Numbered from the stretch's first letter, positions 36,712 to 47,600 are shown. The stretch: DNA of 64,000 bases from Streptomyces sp. DSM 110735 (GCF_016482685.1 NZ_JACYHF010000001.1:186001-250000), one strand, 5' to 3'. Translations and numbers: made by a program. The notes: generated by a model from the sequence alone, not told the origin.

Positions 36712-38034
36712 TCAGTCCTGGCTCCAGTCGATGGTGTTCGCGACCCCCGCGATGCGCGCTTCACGGGTCTGGGACGGCACCGGCGGCTCCAGAAACCTGA
36801 GGACATCCGGCAGCCCGATGCGCGGCAGGTTCTCAGCAGCCGCTGCCGACACGACGATGTGCGCCTTGCGCAGGACGTCGCGGGGCTTGCGCGCGGACCG
36901 GTCGAAGAGACAGGCGATCGCGTCGGAGGTGAACGGAAACAGCTCGTCGCCCTCTTCCCGGACCGTTCCGTCCTTCGTGGCCGCCGCCAGATAGGGCTTG
37001 AGGAGCTGAGCCGCCTGGGCGGCGTCCCGCAGCGCGGGCAGCCGGACGGTGCTCTGCCGGTTGGCCTCCGTCAGGTCGAAGGCGGGCAGGTCGGCGAGCG
37101 CCCACGCCGTGCCGATCGCCAAGGATGCCCGTGGATGCATGGTCACCACCATGGTGACCATGTCGGCCATCGGCAGCGTCTCCACGAGCACGTCGCGAAA
37201 CTTCTCCACCTCGAGAACCCGTTTCGCCTTGGCCGTCGTCGTGCTCGCCAGGTCCTCCAACTGGTCGCAGAACACCAGGACGTGCTTCATCCCGGCCGCC
37301 GCCGCGAACAGGAGAAAAGTGGCCATGTAGGAAGCGCCGTTGCGGCTGCGCGACATCGGTGTGACGAGCCGCAGATGCTCGACGGCGGGCTCCTTGCTCT
37401 CCTCACACAGCGCGACGATGAGCTTGTCGTCCGGCGGACCGAGCGTCCGTCCGCGGATCGACCGGTGCTGGTCCGTGACCACCTTCACCAGATCGCGGAC
37501 GTCGTCGCTGCCCACACGCTGGACGAGCCGCTCCCGCAGCCGCTCGGCCAGCGGCTTCTCGTCGCCTCCCGAGGAATAGGTGACGGCGTACTCCACCGCG
37601 GCGAACAACGCGGCGCCGAGCGACCGTACGTTGGCCGTGTCGAAACCGGTGAGCAGGCAGCAGATCGGGACCTCGGACGCGTCCTCCTCGTCCAGACCGA
37701 CCTCACGGTACGCCCACGTACCGAAATCCCTGTTCACCTGCCGGGCCAGGTGCTGCATGAGGACAGACTTTCCGAATCCCCGCGCGTCGGAGTCCCCCGG
37801 CACGATTCCGACCGACCACAGATAGCCGAACTTGAGTCCGGAATAGGACATGCCGAGGATGAATTTCTCGATCGCCTCCCGAAGTTGCTCGGCGTGCACT
37901 CCGGGCTCATAGAGAAGACCGTTCTCCCGGTCGTCCTCGCCTCCGATGCGGGCCATTCCCGTCGACGGGAACGGGTTTTCCCGCATCCGCCATTGCTGCT
38001 TGATCCATACGATTCCAGGCTTCGCCGTGCTCAC
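36712..38034 (-). CDS. P-loop ATPase of unknown operon (gene B)
   Basis: 440 residues. An unusual Walker A, GDSDARGFGKSVLMQHLARQ (near residues 80-100), is preceded by a YLWSVGIVPG strand. The Walker B-like strand is KHVLVFCDQLEDLAS (near 250-263), followed by a lid and helical region with DAIACLFDRSARKPRDVLRK. It resembles AAA/STAND-like ATPases, as found in phage-defence and transposition systems, but I cannot place it in a named family. The start overlaps the upstream gene stop by 4 bases; the downstream gene follows after 2 bp. Confidence 0.7.
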   Translation of the reverse strand: MSTAKPGIVWIKQQWRMRENPFPSTGMARIGGEDDRENGLLYEPGVHAEQLREAIEKFILGMSYSGLKFGYLWSVGIVPGDSDARGFGKSVLMQHLARQVNRDFGTWAYREVGLDEEDASEVPICCLLTGFDTANVRSLGAALFAAVEYAVTYSSGGDEKPLAERLRERLVQRVGSDDVRDLVKVVTDQHRSIRGRTLGPPDDKLIVALCEESKEPAVEHLRLVTPMSRSRNGASYMATFLLFAAAAGMKHVLVFCDQLEDLASTTTAKAKRVLEVEKFRDVLVETLPMADMVTMVVTMHPRASLAIGTAWALADLPAFDLTEANRQSTVRLPALRDAAQAAQLLKPYLAAATKDGTVREEGDELFPFTSDAIACLFDRSARKPRDVLRKAHIVVSAAAAENLPRIGLPDVLRFLEPPVPSQTREARIAGVANTIDWSQD

Positions 38035-39371
38035 AGGACCCCGACCTCCCGGTGGACCTCGTCGAGGCGCATGACATGGAACACCCGGCGGATGCCCGAG
38101 GAGGTTTCCAGGACGAGTGGTCGAGTGGAGGCGGGGGTCCGGGCGTCGGACGCGCCGTCCAGGTGGAGCCGGAAGGGGAGCCCTTCCACGTCGCCGCGGT
38201 AGGCGTCGAGCAGTGCCGCGTCGAACTCGTCATCGCTGATGCGCTGTTGCCAGCAGGCTGCCGCCCGGACGCGCCACACGGAGCAGTACTCCGTCCCGCC
38301 GCCGGAGCGTTCCGCTTCCTGCTGGCAGATGCGCGGCAGGGCGGCCAGCAGCGACCTGCGCACCCGGCGCCCGACCGACCGCCGGAACGTCGCCTGCGGC
38401 CCGCTCCCCGCCACGGCTCCGGTGGCCCAGATGCGCAGGGCAGCGGGACCCGGCGTGTAGTAGCTGAAGTTGGCCAGACCCATGAACCGGGTCCAGCGGC
38501 GCAGCAGTTCGTGGCTGATGTAGTCCATGGGACAGCCGCTCGCCGTGAAGGCGAGCCGTACCGCCGCCTCCTCGCAGAACGAGGCGATCCGCTTGGCCGT
38601 CAGCGCGGGTGGGGGCTTGACCGCTCGCCCCGATACCACCTGTTCGTCGACTGTGCCCCGCGCGCGCTTCGCCTCGTCCGCGCGGCGCTGCGCCTCCCAC
38701 CGCGTGATACGCGTCTCGGCCCGTCGCACGGCGGCGGTCACGTAGTCGCGAACGGCGGACTCGGCCGCTTCGGGTTCGGCCTTCCAGCCCAGACCGCCCT
38801 GGTGGAGACATTCCGTCACATGCCTGACGAAGGCGCGCAGGAATTCAGGGGCACCGCTGTAGGAGGCGCCCTCCCAGCGGAGCAGCGGGATGGTGAGCTG
38901 ATCCGACTCGCTGTCCGGCCGGGCCCCGGTCACCCGCAGGAAGCCTTCGAACTGGGGGTGAGCATCGATCAGTTCGCCTACCAGGACGTTGTAACCGGCG
39001 CGTACGTCCCGACTGACCGACTCCGTCCACTCGCGGCCCCGCCCGGTCAGTTCGAAGACGACGTGGGCGTGCGCGTACGCGGATCGCGGTGACGAGGGCA
39101 GCACATGGCGCTCGACCCACCCCAGCCGCATCAGCTCCTTGAGGACATCCACGGTGTTGTGCACATGGCACCTGTGATCGGCACGCTGCGCCGCCCACTT
39201 GCCGGAGTCGAAGGATCCGTCGAGGTCCGTCTGGCGGGCGATGCGTTCGGCGCGGTCCACCATCGCGACCCGGATCTGCTCGAAGGAGTCACCCCGCGCC
39301 ACGGCCAGCGCCGCAGTCTCGATGTAGGCAAGCTCCTGAAGGCGGGGAATTCCCGCCCCACCAACACTCAT
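38031..39371 (-). CDS. Unknown protein of the three-gene operon (gene A)
   Basis: 446 residues, not recognised. It is largely helical. An N-terminal winged-helix-like part (CHVHNTVDVLKELMRLGWVE) is followed by an Arg-rich coiled stretch (AAVRRAETRITRWEAQRRAD), and a C-terminal region with RRSVGRRVRRSLLAALPRIC. It lacks signal peptide and membrane helices. It opens the operon with genes B and C and must act with them. ATG at 39371; the ~140 bp upstream likely hold the promoter. Confidence 0.65.
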   Translation of the reverse strand: MSVGGAGIPRLQELAYIETAALAVARGDSFEQIRVAMVDRAERIARQTDLDGSFDSGKWAAQRADHRCHVHNTVDVLKELMRLGWVERHVLPSSPRSAYAHAHVVFELTGRGREWTESVSRDVRAGYNVLVGELIDAHPQFEGFLRVTGARPDSESDQLTIPLLRWEGASYSGAPEFLRAFVRHVTECLHQGGLGWKAEPEAAESAVRDYVTAAVRRAETRITRWEAQRRADEAKRARGTVDEQVVSGRAVKPPPALTAKRIASFCEEAAVRLAFTASGCPMDYISHELLRRWTRFMGLANFSYYTPGPAALRIWATGAVAGSGPQATFRRSVGRRVRRSLLAALPRICQQEAERSGGGTEYCSVWRVRAAACWQQRISDDEFDAALLDAYRGDVEGLPFRLHLDGASDARTPASTRPLVLETSSGIRRVFHVMRLDEVHREVGVL

Positions 39372-39537
39372 GGCGTCTTTTCGGGCCGTGTGGGCCAGTC
39401 GCAGGATACGCGCACCGTGTGTCCTTTCCCGAGTTGCTCAGGTCTCCTCGCCGGAACGGAGTGCACAGAGCCTGAATCCGGCGCCCGAGGGTCCGTCCGG
39501 GCTCTTTCAATCCGGCCAACAGAGGGAAAGCGCTCTC

Positions 39538-39618
39538 ATGGCCCATGAAACATCCGTCGCGAACTTTATCGAGGATGCCGCCCGGCAAACCGCAGTGAAA
39601 CGCGACCTCATTGCCTAA
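39538..39618 (+). CDS. Possible 26-residue peptide
   Basis: ATG at 39538 with AGAGGGAAAG upstream gives a 26-codon frame (begins MAHETSVANFIEDAARQTAV). The frame is short and lies in the ~410-bp spacer between the unknown operon and the methyltransferase gene, so it may be chance. Confidence 0.25.
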   Translation: MAHETSVANFIEDAARQTAVKRDLIA

Positions 39619-39785
39619 AGTCATCCTGCGTTCGGTCGACCACCGGAACGAAAGCGCGAATTCCCCGCGCCGAGGCCGGGACGGTCACGCACGCGCCGAG
39701 GGGCCCGGCTCGCCGACGGCCACCACCCATGTGTCCTCTCCCGGGCATCCCCATGCCCGGGACGACCCTTCGGACAGGAGAGGTC

Positions 39786-40715
39786 ATGCAGCTCACCGCA
39801 CCCCGTCGCCGGGCCGCCGCCGAGCGGTGCGCGCCGAGCCTCCGGCGGCGCGCACTCCGGTGCCGGACAACAGCACTCTCACACTCGCCCCTGGAGCCGA
39901 CCGTGATCGAACGATCCTCTCCCTGGTACGCCTACGCGACGCACGCACCGAAGCCGCCCCCGGGACCAGGCGCGGTCCCGACGCGATTCGAATGGGGTAC
40001 GTCTCCAGGGACCGGCCCCGGCGCGGCCGCGTTCGGGCGGAGTATGCGCGGCCATCGGGTGCTCGAACTGGGCTGCGGACAGGGCCACAACGCAGCCCAC
40101 CTGGCCGGAGTCCAAGCGGCTCGGGTCGTGGCGATCGACCCCGTCGACCTCCAGATCCGACGTGCCCGCGAGCGGTACGGCCATCTGGCGGATGCCACGT
40201 TCCTCACCTGTGACGCCCTGCGCTATCTCGGGCGCCGGACCGTGCGGTTCGACGCCGTCTACTCCGTTTTCGGCGCTGTGGGACTGGTTGCCCCGGACCT
40301 GCTGCTGCCGGCGATCGCCCGGGTTCTCCGTCCACACGGCCTGCTCGTGTTCTCCGTCCCTCATCCCCGCCGGTCCGGGCGGCCCTTCGAGAGCGGCGGG
40401 GGTCCGCGCTGGGACGCGCTCCACCTGTCCGACGGCACCTGGCATCCCGTGGTCCGGTGGGAGCTGGCCGTCGGGCAGTGGCAGCAGGCCCTCCTCCGTT
40501 CCGGGCTGCGCCCGCTCGGCGCGCGGGAGCTGGGTGACCCGCGTCGAGCGGGGGTCACCACGCTCATGGTCCGGGCGCGCAAGTCCGCTGCCCCGTGGAC
40601 GCCGACGGGCAGCGGACAAGGACGCTGCAAGGAGGCTGCAAGGAAAGTGCCGTATCCCCCGGGAAAGACCCGGTCAACCGCTGTACACACCGATGAGCGA
40701 CGGGGGATCGCATGA
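39786..40715 (+). CDS. SAM-dependent methyltransferase
   Basis: 309 residues from the ATG at 39786, which has a strong AGGAGAGG ribosome site. The class I methyltransferase motif I is VLELGCGQGHNAAHLA, followed by VVAIDPVDLQIRRARERYG, FDAVYSVFGAVG and LRPHGLLVFSVPHPRRSG. Relatives usually begin near the WYAYATHAP block, so GTG at 39903 (270 residues) is an alternative; the first ~39 residues are Arg/Ala-rich and atypical. Its stop overlaps the next gene start (ATGA), so the two act as a pair. The substrate is unknown. Confidence 0.82.
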   Translation: MQLTAPRRRAAAERCAPSLRRRALRCRTTALSHSPLEPTVIERSSPWYAYATHAPKPPPGPGAVPTRFEWGTSPGTGPGAAAFGRSMRGHRVLELGCGQGHNAAHLAGVQAARVVAIDPVDLQIRRARERYGHLADATFLTCDALRYLGRRTVRFDAVYSVFGAVGLVAPDLLLPAIARVLRPHGLLVFSVPHPRRSGRPFESGGGPRWDALHLSDGTWHPVVRWELAVGQWQQALLRSGLRPLGARELGDPRRAGVTTLMVRARKSAAPWTPTGSGQGRCKEAARKVPYPPGKTRSTAVHTDERRGIA

Positions 40716-41956
40716 CGGTCGGAACCACGAGACACGCACTGATCGAGCAAGGGCACTGGCTCACCGTGCGGAACTGCAAACGGGTGCTGGTGGTCGTCCA
40801 CACCATGACGTTCGCGCAGCGCCTTCGGGAGGTCTTCGAGCTGCTGGAGGCCGACTTCCGTATCCAGATGGTCTTCACGGCCGCGCCGCACGCGTTCGGC
40901 CTCGGAGTCGCGCAGTACCTGGAGGGTCTGGGCATCACATCCATCCCCTGGGAGGAGGCGCGGCGTTCCGAGTTCGATCTGGCGCTGGTCGCCGGTTCCC
41001 GCGGGGTGCACGAGCTGCGCGCACCGGTCGTGCGCATCTCGCACGGGGCCGGTCACATCAAGCTGCTCACCGACACCACGATGCTGGCGCCCGGTGAGCG
41101 ACGCTGGCCGGGCATGCTGAGCCGCCAGCACCTCCTGCACGGGGACCGCGTGGTCCCCACGGCGATCGCCTACGCGCACGAGCGCGATCTGGCGGACCTC
41201 AGGGCCTCCTGCCCCGAAGCCCTTCCGGCGGCACACGTGGTGGGTGACCCGTGTGTCGATCGCATCCTCGCCGCCAGGTCCTGGCGGAAGCGCTACCGCC
41301 GGGCGCTGGGCATCACACCGGGGCAGCGTCTGGTCGTCATCAACTCGACGTGGGGAGCCACCTCCACTTTCGGACAACTGGGCTCCCTGCTACCCCACTT
41401 GGTGAGCCGGTCGCTGGGCGACGGCTACCGGGTCGCCCTGCTGATCCACCCGAACGTCTTCGCCGGGCACGGCAGATGGCAGGTACGCGGCTGGCTGGCC
41501 TCGTGCAGCCGGAGCGGGGTCGCGATCGTGCCGCCGGAGGCGGACTGGCAGTCCCTTCTCGTCGCGGCCGACTGGGTGCTCGGTGACCATGGGTCTCTGA
41601 CCGCATACGGTTCGCTGACCGAGGCCACCGTACTGCTCACCCCGGGACCGAAACGGGAGATCTCGGCGTCCTCCCCGGCAGCGTTGCTGGCCGCCGCGGC
41701 GCCCGTGATCTCTCCAGCGCATCCGCTGACCGATCAGTTGGAATACGCGGCACGGGTCCGCCGCCCAGGGCAGTACGACCGGGTGGCGGCAGCGCTGTCC
41801 TCGGTGCCGGGGCAGTTCCACCGGAGAATGCGTTCGCTCCTCTATCGCCTGCTCGGACTGAGCGAGCCCGCCCATCCGCCCGCTGTCACCCCTCTTCCCG
41901 CGCCGCCGCCGCTGGAGCAGTGGGTGGCCGCACCGGCGCGGGAGGAAGTGGGATGA
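40712..41956 (+). CDS. GT-B/CDP-glycerol transferase-like protein
   Basis: 414 residues. Two Rossmann-like halves are seen: CKRVLVVVHTMTFAQRLREV then VRISHGAGHIKLLTDTTMLA, and the C-terminal half with QRLVVINSTWGATSTFGQLG and WVLGDHGSLTAYGSL. The last block recalls the GDHGS-type acceptor/donor loop of CDP-glycerol glycerophosphotransferase-like (TagF) enzymes and GT-B glycosyltransferases. The exact donor is unknown. Translationally coupled to the methyltransferase; a bidirectional terminator follows. Confidence 0.6.
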   Translation: MTVGTTRHALIEQGHWLTVRNCKRVLVVVHTMTFAQRLREVFELLEADFRIQMVFTAAPHAFGLGVAQYLEGLGITSIPWEEARRSEFDLALVAGSRGVHELRAPVVRISHGAGHIKLLTDTTMLAPGERRWPGMLSRQHLLHGDRVVPTAIAYAHERDLADLRASCPEALPAAHVVGDPCVDRILAARSWRKRYRRALGITPGQRLVVINSTWGATSTFGQLGSLLPHLVSRSLGDGYRVALLIHPNVFAGHGRWQVRGWLASCSRSGVAIVPPEADWQSLLVAADWVLGDHGSLTAYGSLTEATVLLTPGPKREISASSPAALLAAAAPVISPAHPLTDQLEYAARVRRPGQYDRVAAALSSVPGQFHRRMRSLLYRLLGLSEPAHPPAVTPLPAPPPLEQWVAAPAREEVG

Positions 41957-42023
41957 GAAAGAAACGGTGAGGCGGAAGCTCCAGGTGGTACGTCGCCAAT
42001 GACGGTCGGCGTGCCCCTCGTCC

Positions 42024-42067
42024 GTCGGCGTGCGGGTCTCCGTCGTGCCGGAGACCCGCACGCCGAC
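42024..42067. terminator. Bidirectional terminator between convergent genes
   Basis: A perfect 19-bp stem (42024-42042 with 42049-42067) with a 6-nt loop separates the plus-strand GT-B gene from the minus-strand NLR gene, whose stop codon starts 2 bp away. Confidence 0.92.
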
Positions 42068-42068
42068 T

Positions 42069-44510
42069 TCACAGTCGGCCCAGTCGGTCGTCCAGCCGGT
42101 GCGCGTCGCCGGGGTTCAGTCTGCGGAAGAGATCACGGGCGGCTTCGTAGTGGCGACCCGCTTCCGCTCGATCGCCCCTCGACTCGGCCGCCGCTCCGAG
42201 CAGTTCCAGGCAACGCCCTTCCCACAGCTCGGAACGCGCGTCACCCACGCGAAACCCCTCCAGCGCGTGCCGCAGCCGTCGGGTGCCTTCGTCATGATCC
42301 TGGTGCAGACAGAGCGCCTGGCCGAGGAGGGCCAGTACCCGGGTCGCCTCGTACGTCTCGCCCAGCGCCGCCAGTTCGCGGTGTGCCTGATCGAAATGGC
42401 GAATCGCACCAGCGGGATCTCCGGCCGCCAGGGCCGTTTCGCCGAGACGCCCCCTGGACAGCGCGACCCCGCGTACGTAGCCGATCGCCTCACGGAGCCG
42501 TAGCGCCTCCTCGAAGTGATCACGAGCGTCGTCGAGCCGGTGATCGAGAAGACTGATGTGACCCAGCCCGTTGAGGGCTTGCGCCTGCTGCCGTGTGTCG
42601 CCGTCGGCCGTGGCCATCCCGAGTGCCTGCCTATACCACTGGGCCGCCTCTGTGTACTCCCCCGCATCGCGGAGACCGATCGCACCCGAGGTGAGCATGC
42701 GGCCCGCGCCCGGCCGGGACCCGCTTCGGAGTGCCGCATCGAAGCCGAGCCGATGAGCCTCGATCCACATCTGCGAGGGCCGAAACCGTAGGAACAGGCT
42801 CCACATGACGTCCGTCAGACGCCAGCAGCGATCGTGCCAGCCCGCCCGGGCACAGTGCCGGACAGCTCCCATCAGGGCGTTGCGTCGTGTGTCCAGCCAG
42901 GTCAGGGCCTGTTCCGGGCCATCGAGCGGAGTGGGCTCGACCGCGTGGAGGAGGTCGTCGTGCCCCGGCAGCCGATGGCTGGGGGAAAGGATGCTCTCCG
43001 CGACAGCGGCGGTGGCCAGGCACCAGTCCACGAACCGGCGCATGGTGCGGTCCTGCTGCCCGGCGTCCTCCCCCTCCTCGCCGAGCCGCCGGGCATGCGA
43101 CCGTACGAGATCGTGGAATCCGTATGTCTCCGAGGCGGTCTCCTCCACGAGATTCGCTTCCACGAGCATGTGCGCGGCGATGTCGACCGTGCCTGCGGAC
43201 GCGTCCGCGTGGTGCGGATCGTCGTCGATGGCGGCCAGCAGACCGAAGTCGTAGTGGTCGACCGGCAGCAGCCCCATCCGGCGGTAGAGCCTGGCGGGCG
43301 CTGGTGGCAACAGGTCGTACGACATGTCCAATGCCGCGTGCATCACGGCCTCGCCGTCCAGTCGCAAGGCGTCGAGGGCCCCTCGTCCTTCGGAAAGGTG
43401 CCGGGCGAGCGCGGACACGGAGCGATGCGGGCGGAGGGCGAGCTGGGCGGATGCGAGACCCACCGCCAAGGGCAGTCGACCGCACAGTGCGACCACTTCG
43501 CGCGCGGCGGCAAGCTCCTCCGCGACGCGCGCACCGCCTCCCACGGCGAGCAGGTCGAGAGCCGACTGCTCCGGAAGACCGGCCAGCCGGTGCACGGACG
43601 CCCCCTCGATACGTAACCCGCTGAGGTCGCTCCTGCTGGTCACCACAGTGAGTGCGGACGCGGAACTCAGCAGCAGCGGACGTACCTGAGCGGCCGAAAC
43701 CGCGTCGTCCAGCAGGACGGCCAGCCGCAGTTCCGCGGTCAGGGACCGCCACAGGGCGGAGCGTTGTGACAAGTCAGGCGGTATCGCGGCGACTCCGAGC
43801 GCTACCAGGAACGCCTCCAGAACCGTCATGGCCGATACGGGACCACTCCCGGCCGACGCGTGGGCTCTCAGATCGGCATGGAGCTGGCCGTCGGGAAACT
43901 CATCGGCGTGCGCGTGCAGCCAGCGCGAGGCGAGCGTGGTCTTTCCGGCACCGGCGAGTCCGCAGACGGCCAGAACCTGTGGGACGTACGACGGGTGCCG
44001 GGCACGCAGCGCGTCGAGAGTGCGCAGGTCCTGTTCACGGCCGACGAAATGAGCGGTGAGCGGCGGCAGTTGTCGTGGCGAGGGAACGCGTGACCGGGTC
44101 GGCCGGGGCACCGGGTAGAAGTGGATGCCGCCGTGGATGTCGCGGGACTGCACGCTGGGCCCGTGGAGTGATGCCTGATCGCCGATGGTGTTCAGGGTGC
44201 CGGTGGACTGCGCGGCACGGGTATCGGGACGCGTCGCATGGCGAGCGAGCCAGTCCGTCACCGCGGTGTCCGTCTCGGTGTCGCACAAGGCCAGCACATG
44301 CAGAAGACGAGCCAGTTGACACCACGCGGGTGATGCTCCGACCGGACCGACGTCCTGAGGCGGCCAGAGACCCGCCAGCCTCGCGTCCGAACGGCCGGCG
44401 ATCCGTACGACGTGAGCCAGCTCTTGCCACGCGGCGGACCGCGGATCATCCGCGCATGCGGCCATGGCCGACAGCAGTGCGTCCACCCTGTCCGGTTCCG
44501 GAGTGCACAC
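42069..44510 (-). CDS. NLR-type NB-ARC/TPR protein with N-terminal RHIM/BASS3-like motif
   Basis: 813 residues. A small helical N-terminal part (1-95) is followed by an amyloid-type motif at 107-131: NTIGDQASLHGPSVQSRD then IHGGIHF. The NB-ARC NTPase follows: FVGREQDLRTLDAL, Walker A CGLAGAGKTTLASRW (near 184-192), Walker B-like LRLAVLLDDAVSAAQ, and FHDLVRSHARR. The C-terminal ~230 residues are TPRs (AQALNGLGHISLLDHRLDDA, ALLGQALCLHQDHDEG). This is the architecture of bacterial NLRs that nucleate amyloid signalling through a matching motif on an effector; the small protein at 48108-48518 carries that match. The GTG start at 44510 follows GGGAAGG. Confidence 0.85.
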   Translation of the reverse strand: MCTPEPDRVDALLSAMAACADDPRSAAWQELAHVVRIAGRSDARLAGLWPPQDVGPVGASPAWCQLARLLHVLALCDTETDTAVTDWLARHATRPDTRAAQSTGTLNTIGDQASLHGPSVQSRDIHGGIHFYPVPRPTRSRVPSPRQLPPLTAHFVGREQDLRTLDALRARHPSYVPQVLAVCGLAGAGKTTLASRWLHAHADEFPDGQLHADLRAHASAGSGPVSAMTVLEAFLVALGVAAIPPDLSQRSALWRSLTAELRLAVLLDDAVSAAQVRPLLLSSASALTVVTSRSDLSGLRIEGASVHRLAGLPEQSALDLLAVGGGARVAEELAAAREVVALCGRLPLAVGLASAQLALRPHRSVSALARHLSEGRGALDALRLDGEAVMHAALDMSYDLLPPAPARLYRRMGLLPVDHYDFGLLAAIDDDPHHADASAGTVDIAAHMLVEANLVEETASETYGFHDLVRSHARRLGEEGEDAGQQDRTMRRFVDWCLATAAVAESILSPSHRLPGHDDLLHAVEPTPLDGPEQALTWLDTRRNALMGAVRHCARAGWHDRCWRLTDVMWSLFLRFRPSQMWIEAHRLGFDAALRSGSRPGAGRMLTSGAIGLRDAGEYTEAAQWYRQALGMATADGDTRQQAQALNGLGHISLLDHRLDDARDHFEEALRLREAIGYVRGVALSRGRLGETALAAGDPAGAIRHFDQAHRELAALGETYEATRVLALLGQALCLHQDHDEGTRRLRHALEGFRVGDARSELWEGRCLELLGAAAESRGDRAEAGRHYEAARDLFRRLNPGDAHRLDDRLGRL

Positions 44511-44678
44511 GGCGCCTTCCCTTTCCCGGGCGACCTCACCGCGGACAGTAGACGAAAGAAACAGCTCGTTTATCGGTCAATTTCGCGATTGCGCAGCCCA
44601 CATATAGCCAGCATAAACAGGTTCATGACACGCTCGAATGCCCGGCCAGCACAGGCCCTACCGGCGGGAGGAACGCTG

Positions 44679-47600
44679 GTGGACTTCGAGATCAGGCTCT
44701 CAGGATCGGTCGACATACGGGTCGCCGGCCGGCGAAGTCATCTTGGCTCCACCAAGACGCGGCTGGCGCTGGCCGCCCTGGCCTGGGACGCGGGCCGGAC
44801 CGTGAGTGTGGACAGCCTGATCCACCGCATCTGGGACGAACATCCGCCGGTCAAGGCCCGGGAAGCGCTGCATGTCCATGTGTCGCGGATTCGCCGGGCC
44901 CTGCGCATCGCCCTGGGCGAGGCCCCGACGATCGTCAGCCGGACGAACTCCTACGTGCTGCATGTGGACCCCGACCGAGTGGATCTGCGGGCCTACACGA
45001 GCTGTGTCGATCAGGCGCGTGCGCTGAAGGGCAGCGCCGACGACGAAGCCGCGTTCCGATTACTCGGCCGGGCGGACGCTCTCTGGCGCGGCGAACCGCT
45101 TGCCGGGATCTCCGGCTCCTGGCCCGACCATCTCCGCTCCACCGTCGCGGAGACCAGCCTCATCGCCGCCATGACCCGTGCGGAACTCCTCATGGACGCG
45201 GGCAGATTCACGGAAGCCGTACCGGTCCTCGTTCCGCTGACCGCCGGCCACCCCGCCGACGAGGCGCTGGCCGCGCTCCTGGCCGTAGCTCTCCACGGCA
45301 GCAGCCGGACGGCCGACGCCACCCGGCTGCTGCAACGCACGCGGCAGCGCGTCATCCGGGACATCGGCCTGGACGCCGGGCACCGGCTCCACCGGATCCA
45401 GGAAGGGATCCTGTCCGGCTCGACGGCGGCGGCACTGCACGAGCTGGGCACCGGCAGGAAGGCCGCCGCCCGGCCGCGGCGCGCGGTGCCGGACAACCTG
45501 CCGCGCGACGTTCCCTGGATCGGCCGACGGGACGAATTGCGACGGCTCGGCTCGGCGTTGTCCGAAGGCGGTGGCGGCTCGGGGGCGGTGGTCACCGTCG
45601 AGGCGATCGAGGGGATGGGCGGGGTCGGCAAGACCTCCCTGGCCGTGCATCTCGCGCATCAGATGCGCGACCGCTACCCGGACGGCTGCTGCTTCGTCCG
45701 TCTGGGCGACCACTCACCCGACCGTGCGAGTACCTCCCCCGACCGCGCGCTCACCACGCTGCTGCGCTTACTGGGCGTCGACGGCAAGGAGCTGCCGCAC
45801 GACACGGACGAACTGATCGCGCTGTGGCGCTCCATGGCCCGGAACCGGCGGATGCTGGTGATCCTGGACGACGCCGCGGACTCCGACCAGGTCCGACCGC
45901 TGCTGCCCGGGGATTCCCCGACGGCCGTGGTGGTGACCAGCAGAAGGCGGCTTCCCGGGATGCCGGGCGTCAGACCGCTCACGCTCGGCGTGCTCCCTCG
46001 CGACGACGCGATCGCACTGTTCGTGCGGCGGCTGGGGACACGCAGCCGGACCAAGGAATCGGAGATCGCGGACATCGTCCGTATCTGCGGACACTTGCCC
46101 CTGGCGATCGAGATAGCCGCCAGCCGTCTGCTCGCGCGGCCGTCCTGGACCACAACCGATCTGCTGGACCGACTGGCCGCCGACGGTGCGCACGTGGCTG
46201 AACTCCGCGACGGCGAAAGGACGATGGAGCATGTCTTCGCTCTGTCGTACCGGGCGCTGACCGACGAGCAGCAACTGGTCTTCCGGCGACTCGGCCTGCA
46301 CGTCGGAACGGAATTCGGCCCCCATGCGGTGGCGGCGCTGACCGGCCTGTCGCCTCGCGCAGCCGAACGAATCCTGGAGGAACTTCTCACCCAGCACCTG
46401 GTTTCGGAGCCTTCCCCCCATCGTTTCACCATGCACGATCTTTTGCGGAGATACGCAAGATCGCTGATCGATAACGACAGAATCGAACCAGCGGAACAGG
46501 CCCGGGCGGCCACGGAGCGCATGACGGACTTTTACGTGCGGGCAGCGGACCGCGCCGACCGTCTGGCGCACCCGTACCGCTCACGCATGACCTTGGACTC
46601 GACCCCCCTCAGCGCGCTCCCCGAGATCGCCGACGCCCGCGCCGCGGAACACTGGCTGAGCATCGAGGGTGCCAACCTTCTGGATACGCTGGGATGGATA
46701 ACTCAGAACGGTTCTGAACGGCAACTTGCAGTCTGTATACATGTTTTGACCGAGTTCCTCGACATGCAAGGACATCTCGCCATGGCGGAGCCTCTCCTGC
46801 GACGGGCCGCCGACCACTGGAGCACGACCCACGACCGTACGGCCCAGGTCAAAGCCCTGCTCGACCTCAGCATCGCGCGGAGCCACCGCTCCCGCTACGA
46901 GGAGGCGATCGCGGCCGCGCGCGAGGCACTGGAGCTGGCGCGCTCCCTGTCGGACCCGGAACTGGAGAGCGAATGCGTGCACCAGCTCTCCATCCCGCTC
47001 TGGCAGACAGGGCAGTACGCGCTCGTCCAATCTCTCCAGAAGACGTTATTGAATTCCCTGTCGCAAACAGGCGAAGAGTTACACATGGCGCGCAGCTACA
47101 ACTTCCTGGGCATCACACATCTGCACCTCGCCGACAATGACGCGGCACTGGAATTCTTCACCATCGCCCTGGAGAAGTTCACGGGCGTCAATAATGAGCG
47201 CGGAATATTCAACACCCTGAACAATCTGGGGGAACTCTCCACACGACTGGGAGATCTCGAAGCCGCCGAGCGCGCCTACCGGAAAGCGATTTCCATCGCT
47301 TCGGAGAGGTCCGACAAAAGGGAGTGCGCCACGCTGCAGATGAATTTGGCGAACGCCCTCGTCGGTCTTGGCAGATCAGATGAAGCTCTCGCTCTCCTCG
47401 AAGATAGCCTCGAGGTCCTGCGCGCGGTGGGGGATGCACGGGGTGAGGCCATCGCCCTCAACGGGATGGGCCGGGCGCACCGCGCGGCAGGACGCAGCGA
47501 GCAGGCTCTGCCGCTGCACATCGCGGCACTCTCCGTGGCCCGGCGCATCAACGCCGTCGGCGAGGTGGCCGAGATCGCGTACGACGCGGCGCAGGCCGAG

